Below are positions 8,567 to 18,074 of a DNA stretch of 64,000 nucleotides, piece by piece. Position 1 is the first letter of the stretch, and each line of letters starts with the position of its first letter. The DNA is from Rhizobium etli 8C-3 (lineage in GTDB: Bacteria; Pseudomonadota; Alphaproteobacteria; Rhizobiales; Rhizobiaceae), in assembly GCF_001908375.1 (NCBI RefSeq), contig NZ_CP017241.1, positions 3,376,501 through 3,440,500 on the forward strand. The letters run 5' to 3'. The translations under genes were made by a program, and so were the position numbers. The notes under the pieces were generated by a model. That model worked only from the letters and a program-made list of their open reading frames with translations. It was not told where the DNA came from and made no database searches.

Positions 8567-11166
8567 TTCCTGACGACTCCCTTCAATCCGCCGCCGATGA
8601 GAAGTGTCGCGTCCATCAACGCGATCATCGGATTGCCCCCTCCTGAAACCGCAAGATAGCGCGGCTGCCAGTGCGGATGAAACTTTGATTTGAATGCCCG
8701 AAGGCCTTTGAAATTGTAAAAGCGCTCGCCGTGTTCGAAGACGGTGCTGCCGATCCGGTCCCAGACGGGTGCCGTCTCGCGCTTGGACATGCCCGAAAGC
8801 GGTGCCATGCCGAGATTGAAGTGCGTGTAGCCTTCGCCGCGCAGATATTCCATGATCCGTACGAAGAGGAAGTCCATGGACCCTTTGGGCGCCTGCGGCG
8901 AAAAGCGCATGAGGTCGATCGTACCTTCCGACTTCGTTCCGGTGACGAGGATATTGGCAAAGGCGACGATCCTGCCGTCCTTCTTCAAGATCCCAACCGG
9001 CTGGGCGATGACGTAGCCCGGCTCGAAGGCGCCGAGCGAGAAACCTTTCTCCTTGGCGTTGTGATGTTCGAGCCAGGCGTTGGAAACTGCAGAGAGCTCG
9101 TCGATGACACCGGCCACCTCCTCGGGCGGGATGACTTCGAATTCAAGCCCGTCGCGCTGCGCGCGCGCCGCCGTCTGCCGCAGGTTTGCCCATTTGCCGC
9201 CCTTCATTTCGAAATTCGCCAGATCGGCAACGGCCAATTCGCCGAGCTTGAACGCACGCAGGCCCGCATCGGCGCAGTGTGAGAGAAGGGCTGGAGAAAT
9301 CTGATAGAACACGGCCCGGCAACCGGCAGCGCGCGCCGCCTCGACGAAGCGCCATACGAGTTCCGGTCTCGCCCCTTTTGCCCCGATGGGATCAAACAGT
9401 GCGATCCAGGAGCGCCCCTGCCGGCCATACATGATGAAGGCATCGCCATCCTCGGAAAACATGATGCTCTTGTCGCCCATGCGCACCAGATTGGCATCGG
9501 CATCATCCTGCGCCCTGACGATCTCGACTGCGCGCCGGAGCGCCTCCTGCGTGGCAGGCTCCGGTTTGAAGGCGGCGGGGCGAAGCAGGCTGAAGATCGC
9601 GATTGCCGAGGAAATGATCGTGAGGCCGAGAACCGCACGCAGCCCGCGCGGCGCCTCGCCGGCGAATTCGAACTGCCACCAGAGCTCGTTGCTGTATTCC
9701 ACATCGCGGTAGACGAAGAGCAGAATGACGACGGCGCCCACGCAGACAACCGCAATCGCGGTCATCCATGATGCCGTCAGCGTCTGGTTGAGCAATGAGG
9801 CATGGCGGGAAAAGAGCCGGCGGCTGACAAAGAGGCTGGAAATTAGGAAGGCGAGGAACAGCGCTTCGACAAGGGCTACGGCCTTGAGCAGTGAAAGCGC
9901 CAGCGCGGCAACAGCGGCGATAATCGCCACCAGCCAGGCGCCATCGAGCCGCTGGCCAAGACCGCGCGCGGCAACGAGCAGCGCGAGACCCATCAGGCTG
10001 GAGAGGAAATGTGCTCCTTCAACGATCGGCAGCGGCAGATAGCTGGCGAGGAATTCCAGATTCTGGTCCGGCGTCGGCGTGACGCTCGAAAAGATCAGCA
10101 TGACGCCGAGCAGCAGCGTCAGCGCCGAAAGCAGCTGCGGCGTCAGCCGCCCGCCGATGCGGCGGATGCTGGAAGCCGCCGGATGATCGACAAAGCGCCG
10201 AAATTCGGTTGCCGACACCGCGAGCACGGCGATCAGAAGCGGCAGCACATGATAGATCAGCCGGTAGAGGACCAGCGAGCCGAGAACCGCATCGATATTC
10301 ACCGCGCTGCCAAGCGAAGCGATGACCACCGTCTCGAAAACACCGAGGCCGGCCGGAACATGGCTTAGCACCCCGAGCCCGACAGCAATCGCATAGACGG
10401 CAAGAAACACCGGCCAGCCGATCGCCGTTTGCGGCAGCAGAACATAAAGAACCGTGGCTGAAGCCGCGATATCGAAAGCGGTCACCAGGAACTGGCGCGA
10501 CCATGTGCGCGAATCCGGAAGCCGGATCGAGATCGGGCCGATCTGCATCGCCCGACCGTTGCGTCCAAGCACCAGAAGCGCTCCCAAAGCCGCGATGATC
10601 ACGCCCGCGACCAGCCGCAGCAGCAATGCGCTCGTTCCCACAAGAGGTGCAATTTCATCGGCGATGATCATCACTGCGATCGATGCGACCCCTGCCAGGC
10701 CAAGCCCGAAGGCCAGCGTGACGAACGCAATGACGCGGCCGATTTCTTCCGGCGTCAGGCCGAGACGCGAATAGGCGCGATAGCGGATCGCCCCGCCGCT
10801 CAACGCCCCGAAGCCCGCCGTGTTGCCGACCGCATAAGCGCTGAAAGCCGTCAGGGCCACATGGGGAAATGGCAGCCTCTTGCCGATGTAGTCGATGGCA
10901 TTGAGGTCGTAAACGATGAGCGCCAGGAAGCTCAATCCGGTAAAGAGAAGCGCAAGCACAATGGCGCTGGGCCGCGTATTGGCCAGCGCTGCGACGACGT
11001 CTTCGTAGCGCACCTCATCGGTAAGCTTTACGACGGCATATCCGACGATGCAAAAAACAAGAAGCGTGGCGAGCGCCACCAGGTGGGGGCGATAGCGCCT
11101 GATGAACCCGCGCGCACCGCGCGTCGCTGCGACTTCGATCTCTTCCAAGCTGCCGTCACTCGCCAT
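8563..11166 (-). CDS. lpiA: Phosphatidylglycerol lysyltransferase LpiA (MprF family)
   Basis: An 867-residue membrane enzyme that transfers lysine from Lys-tRNA to phosphatidylglycerol and flips the product. About 14 membrane helices occupy roughly residues 25-530. The cytosolic GNAT-like catalytic domain (DUF2156 type) follows at about 560-850, with segments such as FSEDGDAFIMYGRQGRSWIA and HFNLGMAPLSGM. It is the first gene of the lpiA-acvB operon, known to be low-pH inducible in rhizobia. The 250 bases upstream would hold the promoter, but I could not assign boxes. Confidence 0.95.
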   Translation of the reverse strand: MASDGSLEEIEVAATRGARGFIRRYRPHLVALATLLVFCIVGYAVVKLTDEVRYEDVVAALANTRPSAIVLALLFTGLSFLALIVYDLNAIDYIGKRLPFPHVALTAFSAYAVGNTAGFGALSGGAIRYRAYSRLGLTPEEIGRVIAFVTLAFGLGLAGVASIAVMIIADEIAPLVGTSALLLRLVAGVIIAALGALLVLGRNGRAMQIGPISIRLPDSRTWSRQFLVTAFDIAASATVLYVLLPQTAIGWPVFLAVYAIAVGLGVLSHVPAGLGVFETVVIASLGSAVNIDAVLGSLVLYRLIYHVLPLLIAVLAVSATEFRRFVDHPAASSIRRIGGRLTPQLLSALTLLLGVMLIFSSVTPTPDQNLEFLASYLPLPIVEGAHFLSSLMGLALLVAARGLGQRLDGAWLVAIIAAVAALALSLLKAVALVEALFLAFLISSLFVSRRLFSRHASLLNQTLTASWMTAIAVVCVGAVVILLFVYRDVEYSNELWWQFEFAGEAPRGLRAVLGLTIISSAIAIFSLLRPAAFKPEPATQEALRRAVEIVRAQDDADANLVRMGDKSIMFSEDGDAFIMYGRQGRSWIALFDPIGAKGARPELVWRFVEAARAAGCRAVFYQISPALLSHCADAGLRAFKLGELAVADLANFEMKGGKWANLRQTAARAQRDGLEFEVIPPEEVAGVIDELSAVSNAWLEHHNAKEKGFSLGAFEPGYVIAQPVGILKKDGRIVAFANILVTGTKSEGTIDLMRFSPQAPKGSMDFLFVRIMEYLRGEGYTHFNLGMAPLSGMSKRETAPVWDRIGSTVFEHGERFYNFKGLRAFKSKFHPHWQPRYLAVSGGGNPMIALMDATLLIGGGLKGVVRK

Positions 11167-11416
11167 CTCTACCTGCCGCTTTGCCGTCTGGCGGATCGTC
11201 CAGGAGTCGAAGCATACGCGGCATTCAAGCTCTGCAAGCTGATACCGGGCGATACCCCACCGCCGTCATTTGCGTCTCAGTCGGCTTGAATTGGGGCAGA
11301 ATTAGCGCCTTAAACCACGATGAACATTGCATTTTCGTAAGGTTTGACAATCGAAGGGCAAGATGGGCCCAAGGCTTGCGTGCCTGCCGGACCGTCCGAT
11401 CCGAGCCTTGGCGTTT

Positions 11417-13540
11417 TCAGCTCGCCACCTCGCCCGCGGTATCCGGCTTTTTTGTCACATGACGCGCCGCTGCCGCACGCGCCTCGACTTCGCGTCCCTC
11501 GCCGGAGACCTGTACTGTTGGCACAGCAAATTCGATGCCGTTCTCCTTGAAGGCATTGCGGATCATCGCCAGTGCGTTGCGGCGGATGACGAACTGCTCG
11601 CCCGGTTTGGTCATCATCGCCAGGCGGATCTCGATTGCGAATTCGCCGAATTGCTCGACGCCCTTCATCTTCAGAGTCTCGATGATATGCGGCCCGAATT
11701 CGGGATTCTCGAGCAGTTGCTGTCCGATCTGCTTGATTACCTTCTTCGCTTTCACGAGGTCGGTATCGTAGGTCACGTTGAGACTGATCTTGTCGATCGT
11801 CCAGTCGCGGTTGAGGTTCTTGACCGCGCCGAGCTCGCCGAAGGGCACGGTCGTCAGTGGTCCGCGGTGATGGCGGAGTTTCACCGAGCGCAGGCTGAAG
11901 GATTCGACCACGCCCTTGTGGCTGCCGCTCTCGATATACTCGCCGACGCGGAAGGCATCGTCCCACAGATAGAACATGCCGCTGATGACGTCCTTGACGA
12001 TCGCTTGCGCTCCGAAGCCCACGGCAACGCCGACGACGCCGGCACCGGCGATCAAGGGGGCGATCTGGATGTTGAGACCGGCGAGCACCATCAAGATGGC
12101 AATGACGGCGATAACGACAGCAAGGACGTTGCGAAAGATCGGCAGCAGCGTTTGCAACCGCGCACGCTTGGCCTTTTCCTCATCCGTGGCGCCATCGGCA
12201 AGCGACGTATTCGCAAGCTTGCTGTTGATAAAGGTCTTCACGAGATGCCAGATCAGATCGGCTGCAAGCAGAATGACGACACCGCCGATGATGCCGCGGG
12301 CGATGCGATCCACCATCGTCTCCCCGGCGGCCATCGTATCGGCTCCGACGCCGATCATCCGCCCCAGCCAGACAGCCGCCAACGCGATGATGACCGCCCT
12401 GACGCCGCGGTCAAGCAACACTGCAGCCATGCTGCGCTTTGCAAGGAAACCCGCTTCAGCCTGATGCAGCGCACGGACGCAAATCGTGGCGATGGCGAGC
12501 ATTTTAGGCAGTATCAGCGCGTAGATGCCGAGCCAAAGCAGCCCGGTGAAGCCGGCGACCCAAAGTACCCAAAGCAGCATGAAATAAAGCGTGAGCGCCC
12601 AGGATGTCGTCGTGCTGCGGCGTGCACCGTCTGCCGGTCGCGACCAAACAGCCTCGGTCGCAATCAGAAACAATCCGATACCAAGGACGTAGGCCACGAA
12701 ATAGCGCGATGCGCTGGAAAAGCCGAGCGGCGCCAGGACCTGGACGACGGCCCAGCCGAAGGCGAAGTAGATGACGAAGATCGCCGAGCGCCGGAACCAG
12801 AAAAGCGCTTCGGCGCGAGAGACCGCCGGTTCACCGTCGGCCCTTGGAAGCGCCACCAGGGCAACCAGCAGCCGTCCAAGCGAGACAACAAAGCGTGCGG
12901 CCACCAGCGCAATCGTCACGGCGATCGCCATCGACTGACTGACAGGCGGCCATTTGAACACGAGAAGCGCCACGAGAGTTGCGATCATGAAGACGATGGC
13001 AGGTACGAGCCTGAAGAACAGATTGACCCCTGCCTGATACAGCCCCGCCGGCTCCTCGGGATCTACGCGCTTCATTCGCGCGCGCGGCGCAACGGCACGG
13101 AAAAGCAGTTCCGCCAGGGGACCTGCAAGGAAAAGAGCCAGTGTTTGAACGAGAATGCGGCCGACGCCTATGGGCTCCACCTCCCGGTCGACAATATCGG
13201 AGGCGCTTTCGACCTCGTCCGGCAGGGCCATTGGGGCTTGCGACACCATCTCGACATGGCGCCGTACGTGCCCGAGCAAACCCGAAAGCGCCGACATCTG
13301 CTCTTCAGGCGCGGCTACGGCTGGAGCAGATGGAATATTGGTCTTCGCCGACATCCACTTCTGGACTTCGGGGGCCTGCATCAGTTCCATTATCTGGCGC
13401 ACTTTGTCCGGCGGCGGCGCGGCCGGATCGGCGGCCGGTGCTGGCGTTTGCCCAAGTGTCGCGCCGCAAAGCGCCGTCAAAATCAACAACGAGAGAAGAA
13501 ACGCCCAAAGACCGCGCCCCACGAACCTTGAACCCGACAT
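11417..13540 (-). CDS. Large mechanosensitive ion channel, MscS family
   Basis: A 707-residue protein from the ATG read at 13540, chosen because GGAAGGG precedes it; an in-frame extension to 13600 has no better signal. It has a signal peptide (WAFLLSLLILTALCGATLG), a periplasmic segment, and many membrane helices. The MscS pore and beta domain lie in the C-terminal third, shown by LIAGAGVVGVAVGFGAQAI and the following DVISGMFYLWDDAFRVGEYI. Such YbdG/YbiO-like channels release solutes on hypo-osmotic shock. It is a single-gene unit as far as visible. Confidence 0.93.
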   Translation of the reverse strand: MSGSRFVGRGLWAFLLSLLILTALCGATLGQTPAPAADPAAPPPDKVRQIMELMQAPEVQKWMSAKTNIPSAPAVAAPEEQMSALSGLLGHVRRHVEMVSQAPMALPDEVESASDIVDREVEPIGVGRILVQTLALFLAGPLAELLFRAVAPRARMKRVDPEEPAGLYQAGVNLFFRLVPAIVFMIATLVALLVFKWPPVSQSMAIAVTIALVAARFVVSLGRLLVALVALPRADGEPAVSRAEALFWFRRSAIFVIYFAFGWAVVQVLAPLGFSSASRYFVAYVLGIGLFLIATEAVWSRPADGARRSTTTSWALTLYFMLLWVLWVAGFTGLLWLGIYALILPKMLAIATICVRALHQAEAGFLAKRSMAAVLLDRGVRAVIIALAAVWLGRMIGVGADTMAAGETMVDRIARGIIGGVVILLAADLIWHLVKTFINSKLANTSLADGATDEEKAKRARLQTLLPIFRNVLAVVIAVIAILMVLAGLNIQIAPLIAGAGVVGVAVGFGAQAIVKDVISGMFYLWDDAFRVGEYIESGSHKGVVESFSLRSVKLRHHRGPLTTVPFGELGAVKNLNRDWTIDKISLNVTYDTDLVKAKKVIKQIGQQLLENPEFGPHIIETLKMKGVEQFGEFAIEIRLAMMTKPGEQFVIRRNALAMIRNAFKENGIEFAVPTVQVSGEGREVEARAAAARHVTKKPDTAGEVAS

Positions 13541-13608
13541 GTTGCCGCCCTTCCGGTGTGTTCCCCGCATCAACCATATCGCGTGCACAGCCATAGGCAA
13601 TGGCCCAT

Positions 13609-13638
13609 GAAAAAGCCCGCAACCAGGTGGATGCGGGG
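13609..13638 (-). terminator. gnd: Terminator of gnd with a duplicated 5' arm
   Basis: Read on the minus strand, CCCGCA and TGCGGGC form a hairpin followed by TTTTT. The 13-base block GGTGGATGCGGGG (plus strand) occurs at 13626-13638 and again at 13642-13654, so two upstream arms compete for one downstream arm. Confidence 0.7.
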
Positions 13639-13677
13639 CCGGGTGGATGCGGGGTTTGAAATGCGTCAGGCCGTCCC

Positions 13678-14697
13678 TTAGGTTTTCGGCTTTTCCAAAT
13701 GGCCGCCGAAGCCGGCGCGCATGGCGGAAAGCACCTTGTTGGCGAACTCGTCATTGTCGCGCGAGGAAAAACGGCCATAGAGCGCAGCGCTCAGCACCGG
13801 CGTCGGCACGCTTTCGTCGATAGCGGCCATGATCGTCCAGCGGCCTTCGCCGGAGTCCGAAACGCGGCCTGCAAATTTCATCAGCGCCGGATCGGCATGC
13901 AGCGCGTCAGAGGTCAGATCGAGCAGCCACGATGTGATGACGCTGCCGCGCCGCCATACTTCGGCGACATCCTGCAGGTTGAAATCGTACCGGTAGTGTT
14001 CCGGGTGGGAGAGAGGAGCGGTTTCGGCATCCGCCTCATGCGCCGCCGCGCCGATATTCGCACGCTTCAGGATGTTCAGCCCCTCTGCATAAGCGGCCAT
14101 CAGACCGTATTCGATGCCGTTGTGAACCATCTTGACGAAATGTCCCGCACCGTGAGCACCGCAATGCAGATAGCCCTGCTCTGCCGTGCTGTTCGGGTCG
14201 GGCTTGCGGTTTGCCGACGGCGGTGTGCTGCCGGCGCCGGGAGCCAGCGAGGCGAAGATCGGCGAAAGGCTCTGCACGATGCCCTTTTCGCCGCCGATCA
14301 TGAGGCAATAGCCACGCTCCAGACCGAAGACACCGCCGCTGGTGCCCACATCGACATAGTGGATGCCCTTGGTAATGAGCTCGGCGCCGCGGCGGATATC
14401 GTCGTGGTAGTAGGAATTGCCGCCGTCGATGATAATATCGTCATCGTGCAGCAGCGGCACGAGCTGGGCAATCACCTTGTCGGTGATGGCCGCCGGCAGC
14501 ATCAGCCAGACGGCGCGCGGGCGGGAGAGCTTCGATACGAATTCCTCCAGAGAGGCGCTGCCGGCCGCACCTTTTTCGACGAGATCGGCGACGCTCTCCG
14601 GCTTCGTGTCATAGACGACGCATTCATGGCCACCGCGCATCAAGCGCTGGACCATATAATTGCCCATACGGCCCAAACCCACCATGCCAAGCTGCAT
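13678..14697 (-). CDS. gnd: 6-phosphogluconate dehydrogenase, decarboxylating (short form)
   Basis: Oxidises 6-phosphogluconate to ribulose 5-phosphate and CO2 in the pentose phosphate pathway. The start is the ATG at 14697 behind AGGAG, giving 339 residues; this is the short, often NAD-linked form rather than the 470-residue enzyme. The Rossmann start MQLGMVGLGRMGNYMVQRL, the substrate loop DGGNSYYHDD, the catalytic segment GTSGGVFGLERGYCLMIGG and HFVKMVHNGIEYG are all seen. No zwf or edd lies beside it. Confidence 0.94.
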   Translation of the reverse strand: MQLGMVGLGRMGNYMVQRLMRGGHECVVYDTKPESVADLVEKGAAGSASLEEFVSKLSRPRAVWLMLPAAITDKVIAQLVPLLHDDDIIIDGGNSYYHDDIRRGAELITKGIHYVDVGTSGGVFGLERGYCLMIGGEKGIVQSLSPIFASLAPGAGSTPPSANRKPDPNSTAEQGYLHCGAHGAGHFVKMVHNGIEYGLMAAYAEGLNILKRANIGAAAHEADAETAPLSHPEHYRYDFNLQDVAEVWRRGSVITSWLLDLTSDALHADPALMKFAGRVSDSGEGRWTIMAAIDESVPTPVLSAALYGRFSSRDNDEFANKVLSAMRAGFGGHLEKPKT

Positions 14698-14816
14698 CTG
14701 AAAGCTCCTGGAATCCAATCAATTCAATAATTCCGGAAACTAGCACCCACAGTGCAGCAGGCAAGCGAAGTTCTATCACATTAAGGCGACGGCGGCTCCG
14801 ATGATGGCTGTTGTTG

Positions 14817-15311
14817 TCATTTGAGCGCCTCGTAGTCTGGAGCCTCGGCAGGCTCGCCGCGCATCTCGCTGAGGAACATGCCCTCCCGGAGATTGATGCC
14901 GTATTCGACGAAGGCCTTCATGCAGCAGAGCATGTTGGCCCAGCCCTCGCAGTTGAGATAGGTGCCGCGCCGGCCGGCCTCGTCTTCGTGCCAGCCATTC
15001 TCGGAGATCGTCACCATCGTTCCGCCGTCGTCCAGGGGATCGAATTTCATCTCGACCGTCGTTTTGTAGCGTACCTTGTTCGCGTCCGTGCCTCCATCCC
15101 AGCCCAGCAAGATGAGGCGTTCCGGAACGAGATCGACCACCTCGACGGGCGAATCCTTCCACCAGGTTACCGTCGTACCCTTGACGAGCGGCGCGCTCGC
15201 TCCGCCGACGGTCGTGAAATAGCTCGAAAGCTTCTTCGGATTGACCACCGCATCGAAAACTTCCGCGACCGGACGTCCGATCCGCCCGCCGACACGAATA
15301 CTGAGGGCCAT
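14817..15311 (-). CDS. SRPBCC/AHSA1-family protein
   Basis: A 164-residue START-like hydrophobic-pocket protein of the Aha1 C-terminal type (ALSIRVGGRIGRPVAEVFDA, then VKYKTTVEMKF-like strands and SENGWHEDE). It is divergent from an ArsR-type regulator, a very common pairing in which the regulator controls the SRPBCC gene. The ligand is unknown. Confidence 0.88.
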   Translation of the reverse strand: MALSIRVGGRIGRPVAEVFDAVVNPKKLSSYFTTVGGASAPLVKGTTVTWWKDSPVEVVDLVPERLILLGWDGGTDANKVRYKTTVEMKFDPLDDGGTMVTISENGWHEDEAGRRGTYLNCEGWANMLCCMKAFVEYGINLREGMFLSEMRGEPAEAPDYEALK

Positions 15312-15349
15312 CGCACTTCCTCCTCTTTTCGATTGAGACTGGGGCCATT

Positions 15350-15369
15350 ATGTTATAAAAATATAACAT
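15350..15369. promoter_or_regulatory. Palindromic operator between SRPBCC gene and arsR
   Basis: ATGTTATA (15350-15357), a spacer AAAA, and TATAACAT (15362-15369) form a perfect 8-bp inverted repeat. The right arm includes the first two bases of the arsR start codon (15368-15370). The location and AT-rich symmetry fit an ArsR-family dimer site repressing both directions. Confidence 0.75.
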
Positions 15370-15691
15370 GTCAAGCGAATCGGATAACGACCCTGTCTTC
15401 AAGGCACTGGCCCACTTTCGGCGCCGTGAAATTCTCGACGTTCTGAAAGACGGTCCGCGCACGACCGGCATGCTCTGCGAAATCTTCGCGGACATGGATC
15501 GCTGCACCGTCATGCAGCATCTGAAGGTTCTGGAAGATGCCGACCTCGTTGTTCCAAAGAAGGAGGGCCGCGAGCGCTGGAACCACCTAAACAGTCTGCC
15601 GATCAAGCATATCTACGACCGGTGGATCAGTGCTTATGCGGGGCATGCGCTTTCGATCCTGGACCGGCTGAAGCGCGATCTGGAGGAATAA
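15368..15691 (+). CDS. ArsR-family winged-helix regulator
   Basis: A 107-residue repressor with the winged HTH spanning FRRREILDVLKDGPRTTGML and CTVMQHLKVLEDADLV; the wing is KKEGRERWNHLN. Cysteines are few and do not form the classical ELCVC metal motif, so it is more likely an SRPBCC-partner regulator than an arsenic sensor. Because the operator overlaps its own start codon, binding would also silence arsR. Confidence 0.92.
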   Translation: MSSESDNDPVFKALAHFRRREILDVLKDGPRTTGMLCEIFADMDRCTVMQHLKVLEDADLVVPKKEGRERWNHLNSLPIKHIYDRWISAYAGHALSILDRLKRDLEE

Positions 15692-15699
15692 GCCCACGA

Positions 15700-15727
15700 C
15701 AAAACGAGCGCCGAAGCACCCGTTTTG
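15700..15727. terminator. Hairpin between convergent arsR and MFS genes
   Basis: CAAAACG (15700-15706) pairs with CGTTTTG (15721-15727). The A and T tracts fall inside the arms, so it can act as a bidirectional terminator. Confidence 0.55.
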
Positions 15728-15737
15728 CCAAGGGAGT

Positions 15738-16931
15738 TCAAGCGGCCTTGCGCAAGGACGCGGCAAGCGGCGGAGAGCGGCGGTCGAGCGCACCGCTCGT
15801 GATTGTGAGGACAAGCGCCGCGGCAACGAGGATCGCGCCGACCCAAGGCGTGGCGGCGAGCCCGAGCGAAGATTCGACGACCAACCCGCCGATCCAGGCG
15901 CCCGCGGCGATCCCGAGGTTGAAGGCAGCAATGTTGAGCGCCGAAGCAACATCGACGGCGGCCGGACGGACCTGCCTTGCCAATTGCACGACATAGAGCT
16001 GCAGGCCAGGCACGTTTGCGAAGGAGAGAAACCCGAGTGCGGCAAGCGTCGGGATCGTCAGCCATGGCGAAACAGCCGTGAAGCTGAAGAGAACAAGCAC
16101 GATGGCCTGGGCGACGAAGAGCCCGGTCAGCGCCCTCACAGGATCACGATTGGCAATCCGCCCGCCGATGATGTTGCCGATGGCGATCGCAATACCGTAA
16201 AGCACGAGGATCAGGCTGATGGCAGATGCTGAAAAGCCGGTGATCTCCTGCAGGATCGACGCAAGAAAGGTGAAGGCGACGAACGTGCCGCCATAACCGA
16301 GAGCGGTCGTGGCAAAGACGATCAGCAACCGGCCGCTGCCAAGCACGCGCACCTGATCCTTGATGCTCGTGGGCGGCGCTTTTGCGAGGTCGGAGGGAAG
16401 CAGGAGCGCAATACCTGCAAAGGCCACGACGCCGAGCGCGGCCACCGCGGCAAAGGTCGCCCGCCAGCCGAATGTCTGGCCGATGAAAGTGCCAAACGGC
16501 ACGCCGGTCACGATCGCGACGGTCAGTCCCATGAACATCATGGCAATGGCCGAGGCGCGGCGGTTTTCCGGCACGAGATCGGCGGCGATCGTCGAACCGA
16601 CGGAGAAAAACACGCCATGCGCAAAAGCCGAAAGTGCGCGTGCAACCAAGAGCGGAGTGTAACCGGGGCTGAATGCCGCCATGGCATTGCCGATGACGAA
16701 GAGCGTCATCAGCCCGAGCAGCAGCGGTTTGCGCGCGATCCGGCCGGTGAGTGCCGTGAGGATCGGCGCGCCGAAGGTCACGCCGAGCGCATAGACGCTG
16801 ACAATGAGACCTGCGAGCGGCAAAGAGATGTGGAGATCGCTGGCAACGGTCGGCAACAGGCCGACGATGACGAATTCCGTGGTTCCGATCGCATAGGCTG
16901 CGATCGTCAAGGCAAAAAGAGCAAGTGGCAT
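15738..16931 (-). CDS. MFS sugar/drug efflux transporter (AraJ/YdhP-like)
   Basis: A 397-residue, 12-helix major facilitator protein. The start is taken at MPLALFALTIAAYAIGTTEF (16931), which matches the family N-terminus; the open frame extends upstream without signals. The DHA1 signature appears as FGAPILTALTGRIARKPLLL, and ALSAFAHGVFFSVGSTIAAD follows. These carriers export sugars or drugs by proton antiport. It sits 135 bases downstream of a LysR gene on the same strand, which may control it. Confidence 0.9.
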   Translation of the reverse strand: MPLALFALTIAAYAIGTTEFVIVGLLPTVASDLHISLPLAGLIVSVYALGVTFGAPILTALTGRIARKPLLLGLMTLFVIGNAMAAFSPGYTPLLVARALSAFAHGVFFSVGSTIAADLVPENRRASAIAMMFMGLTVAIVTGVPFGTFIGQTFGWRATFAAVAALGVVAFAGIALLLPSDLAKAPPTSIKDQVRVLGSGRLLIVFATTALGYGGTFVAFTFLASILQEITGFSASAISLILVLYGIAIAIGNIIGGRIANRDPVRALTGLFVAQAIVLVLFSFTAVSPWLTIPTLAALGFLSFANVPGLQLYVVQLARQVRPAAVDVASALNIAAFNLGIAAGAWIGGLVVESSLGLAATPWVGAILVAAALVLTITSGALDRRSPPLAASLRKAA

Positions 16932-17066
16932 GAGATGACCCGTGATGATACGCCACAGTCTGGGCGCAAGGTTATTGTTCGGGTCCAAATATGGATGCGT
17001 CGCACCGCGTCGATAATCCGCTGGAGCGGCCCAGCAGTTGTGAATTGAATTCAAGGTAGGCGCTGC

Positions 17067-17990
17067 TCAACCACGTTCCGTCTCGCTGACAAGCCATTTC
17101 CTGAAGAGCGCCAACGACGACTTTTTCAGCGCTCCGGGGGGATAAAGCATCGCGTAATTCAAGGCTGCAGGCTGGCGTTCGACGAAACAGCGCACAAGTT
17201 TTCCGGCGCTGATATCTTCGGCAACCAGCGAACTGCGCACCAGCGCAAAACCCTGTCCCCTGCTGCAAGCCTGCAGCATCTCCTCGAAGGAGCCGAAGAC
17301 GGGCGCTTCTTCGACTGCTGTTGCGATGTCGAAGCCGGCAAGCGGCTCGACGTTCGGATCGTCTCGCACAGCCACCTGTTCGTACCATCGCTGCCAGTCG
17401 AGCACAGTGTGCCGCATGCCGCGATAAAGCAACAACGGCGCGGCGCGAATGGCACCACGGCTTGGAAGCGTGCATGAGAGGGTCGGCGCGCAGACGACGA
17501 ATTCCTCGTCGAGCAGAAGCGGCTCCGTCACAAGGTCCACGCCGCCATGGCCAAGCCAGATCGCCAGATCGACACTTGAAAAATCCGGTCGCTGATAGCC
17601 GACGGCGGTGCGGACTTCGATTTTTGGATAACGGCGGCAGAAAGCCTCGACACGCGGGGCAAGCCATTGGCTCGAAAATTCCGGGGTCGTTGCGATCGTC
17701 AGCGACGGACTGGCGCTTGCTTGGCGGGCCTGATGCAAGGCGCTTTCGAGCGAAGCAAGCGCGCTCGCGATCTCGGGATGAAGCCTGAGACCAAGCGCTG
17801 AAAGCCTAGCGCCGTGCCGGCCGCGTTCGAAGAGCCGGCCGCCCATCCAGCCTTCCAGTTGCGCGATCTGATGGCTGACGGCTGTCTGTGTCAGCCCCAG
17901 CCGTTCTGCGGCGCGCCCGAAGCCTCCTGTCTCCGCAATAGCGCAGAAGGCCTGCAGGGTCGAAAGTGGCGGCAACGGACGATCCATCAT
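17067..17990 (-). CDS. LysR-family regulator (GcvA-like)
   Basis: A 307-residue regulator with an N-terminal HTH (LSTLQAFCAIAETGGFGRAA, then LTQTAVSHQIAQLE) and a type 2 periplasmic-binding effector domain at about 95-300. The PPLSTLQAFCA opening is typical of the GcvA/AmpR branch. It precedes the MFS exporter gene on the same strand; the effector is unknown. Confidence 0.92.
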   Translation of the reverse strand: MMDRPLPPLSTLQAFCAIAETGGFGRAAERLGLTQTAVSHQIAQLEGWMGGRLFERGRHGARLSALGLRLHPEIASALASLESALHQARQASASPSLTIATTPEFSSQWLAPRVEAFCRRYPKIEVRTAVGYQRPDFSSVDLAIWLGHGGVDLVTEPLLLDEEFVVCAPTLSCTLPSRGAIRAAPLLLYRGMRHTVLDWQRWYEQVAVRDDPNVEPLAGFDIATAVEEAPVFGSFEEMLQACSRGQGFALVRSSLVAEDISAGKLVRCFVERQPAALNYAMLYPPGALKKSSLALFRKWLVSETERG

Positions 17991-18074
17991 GAAAATCTCT
18001 CATGATAAGAAGTACCGAGTTTCATTATTCAGCGCTGCAAAGCAAGAATAAATTGACCGCATGGGAGATAAGCC

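Noticed and set aside
11363..13531. 722-codon plus-strand frame opposite the MscS gene
   Set aside because: Antisense shadow; the real gene shows MscS motifs and helices.
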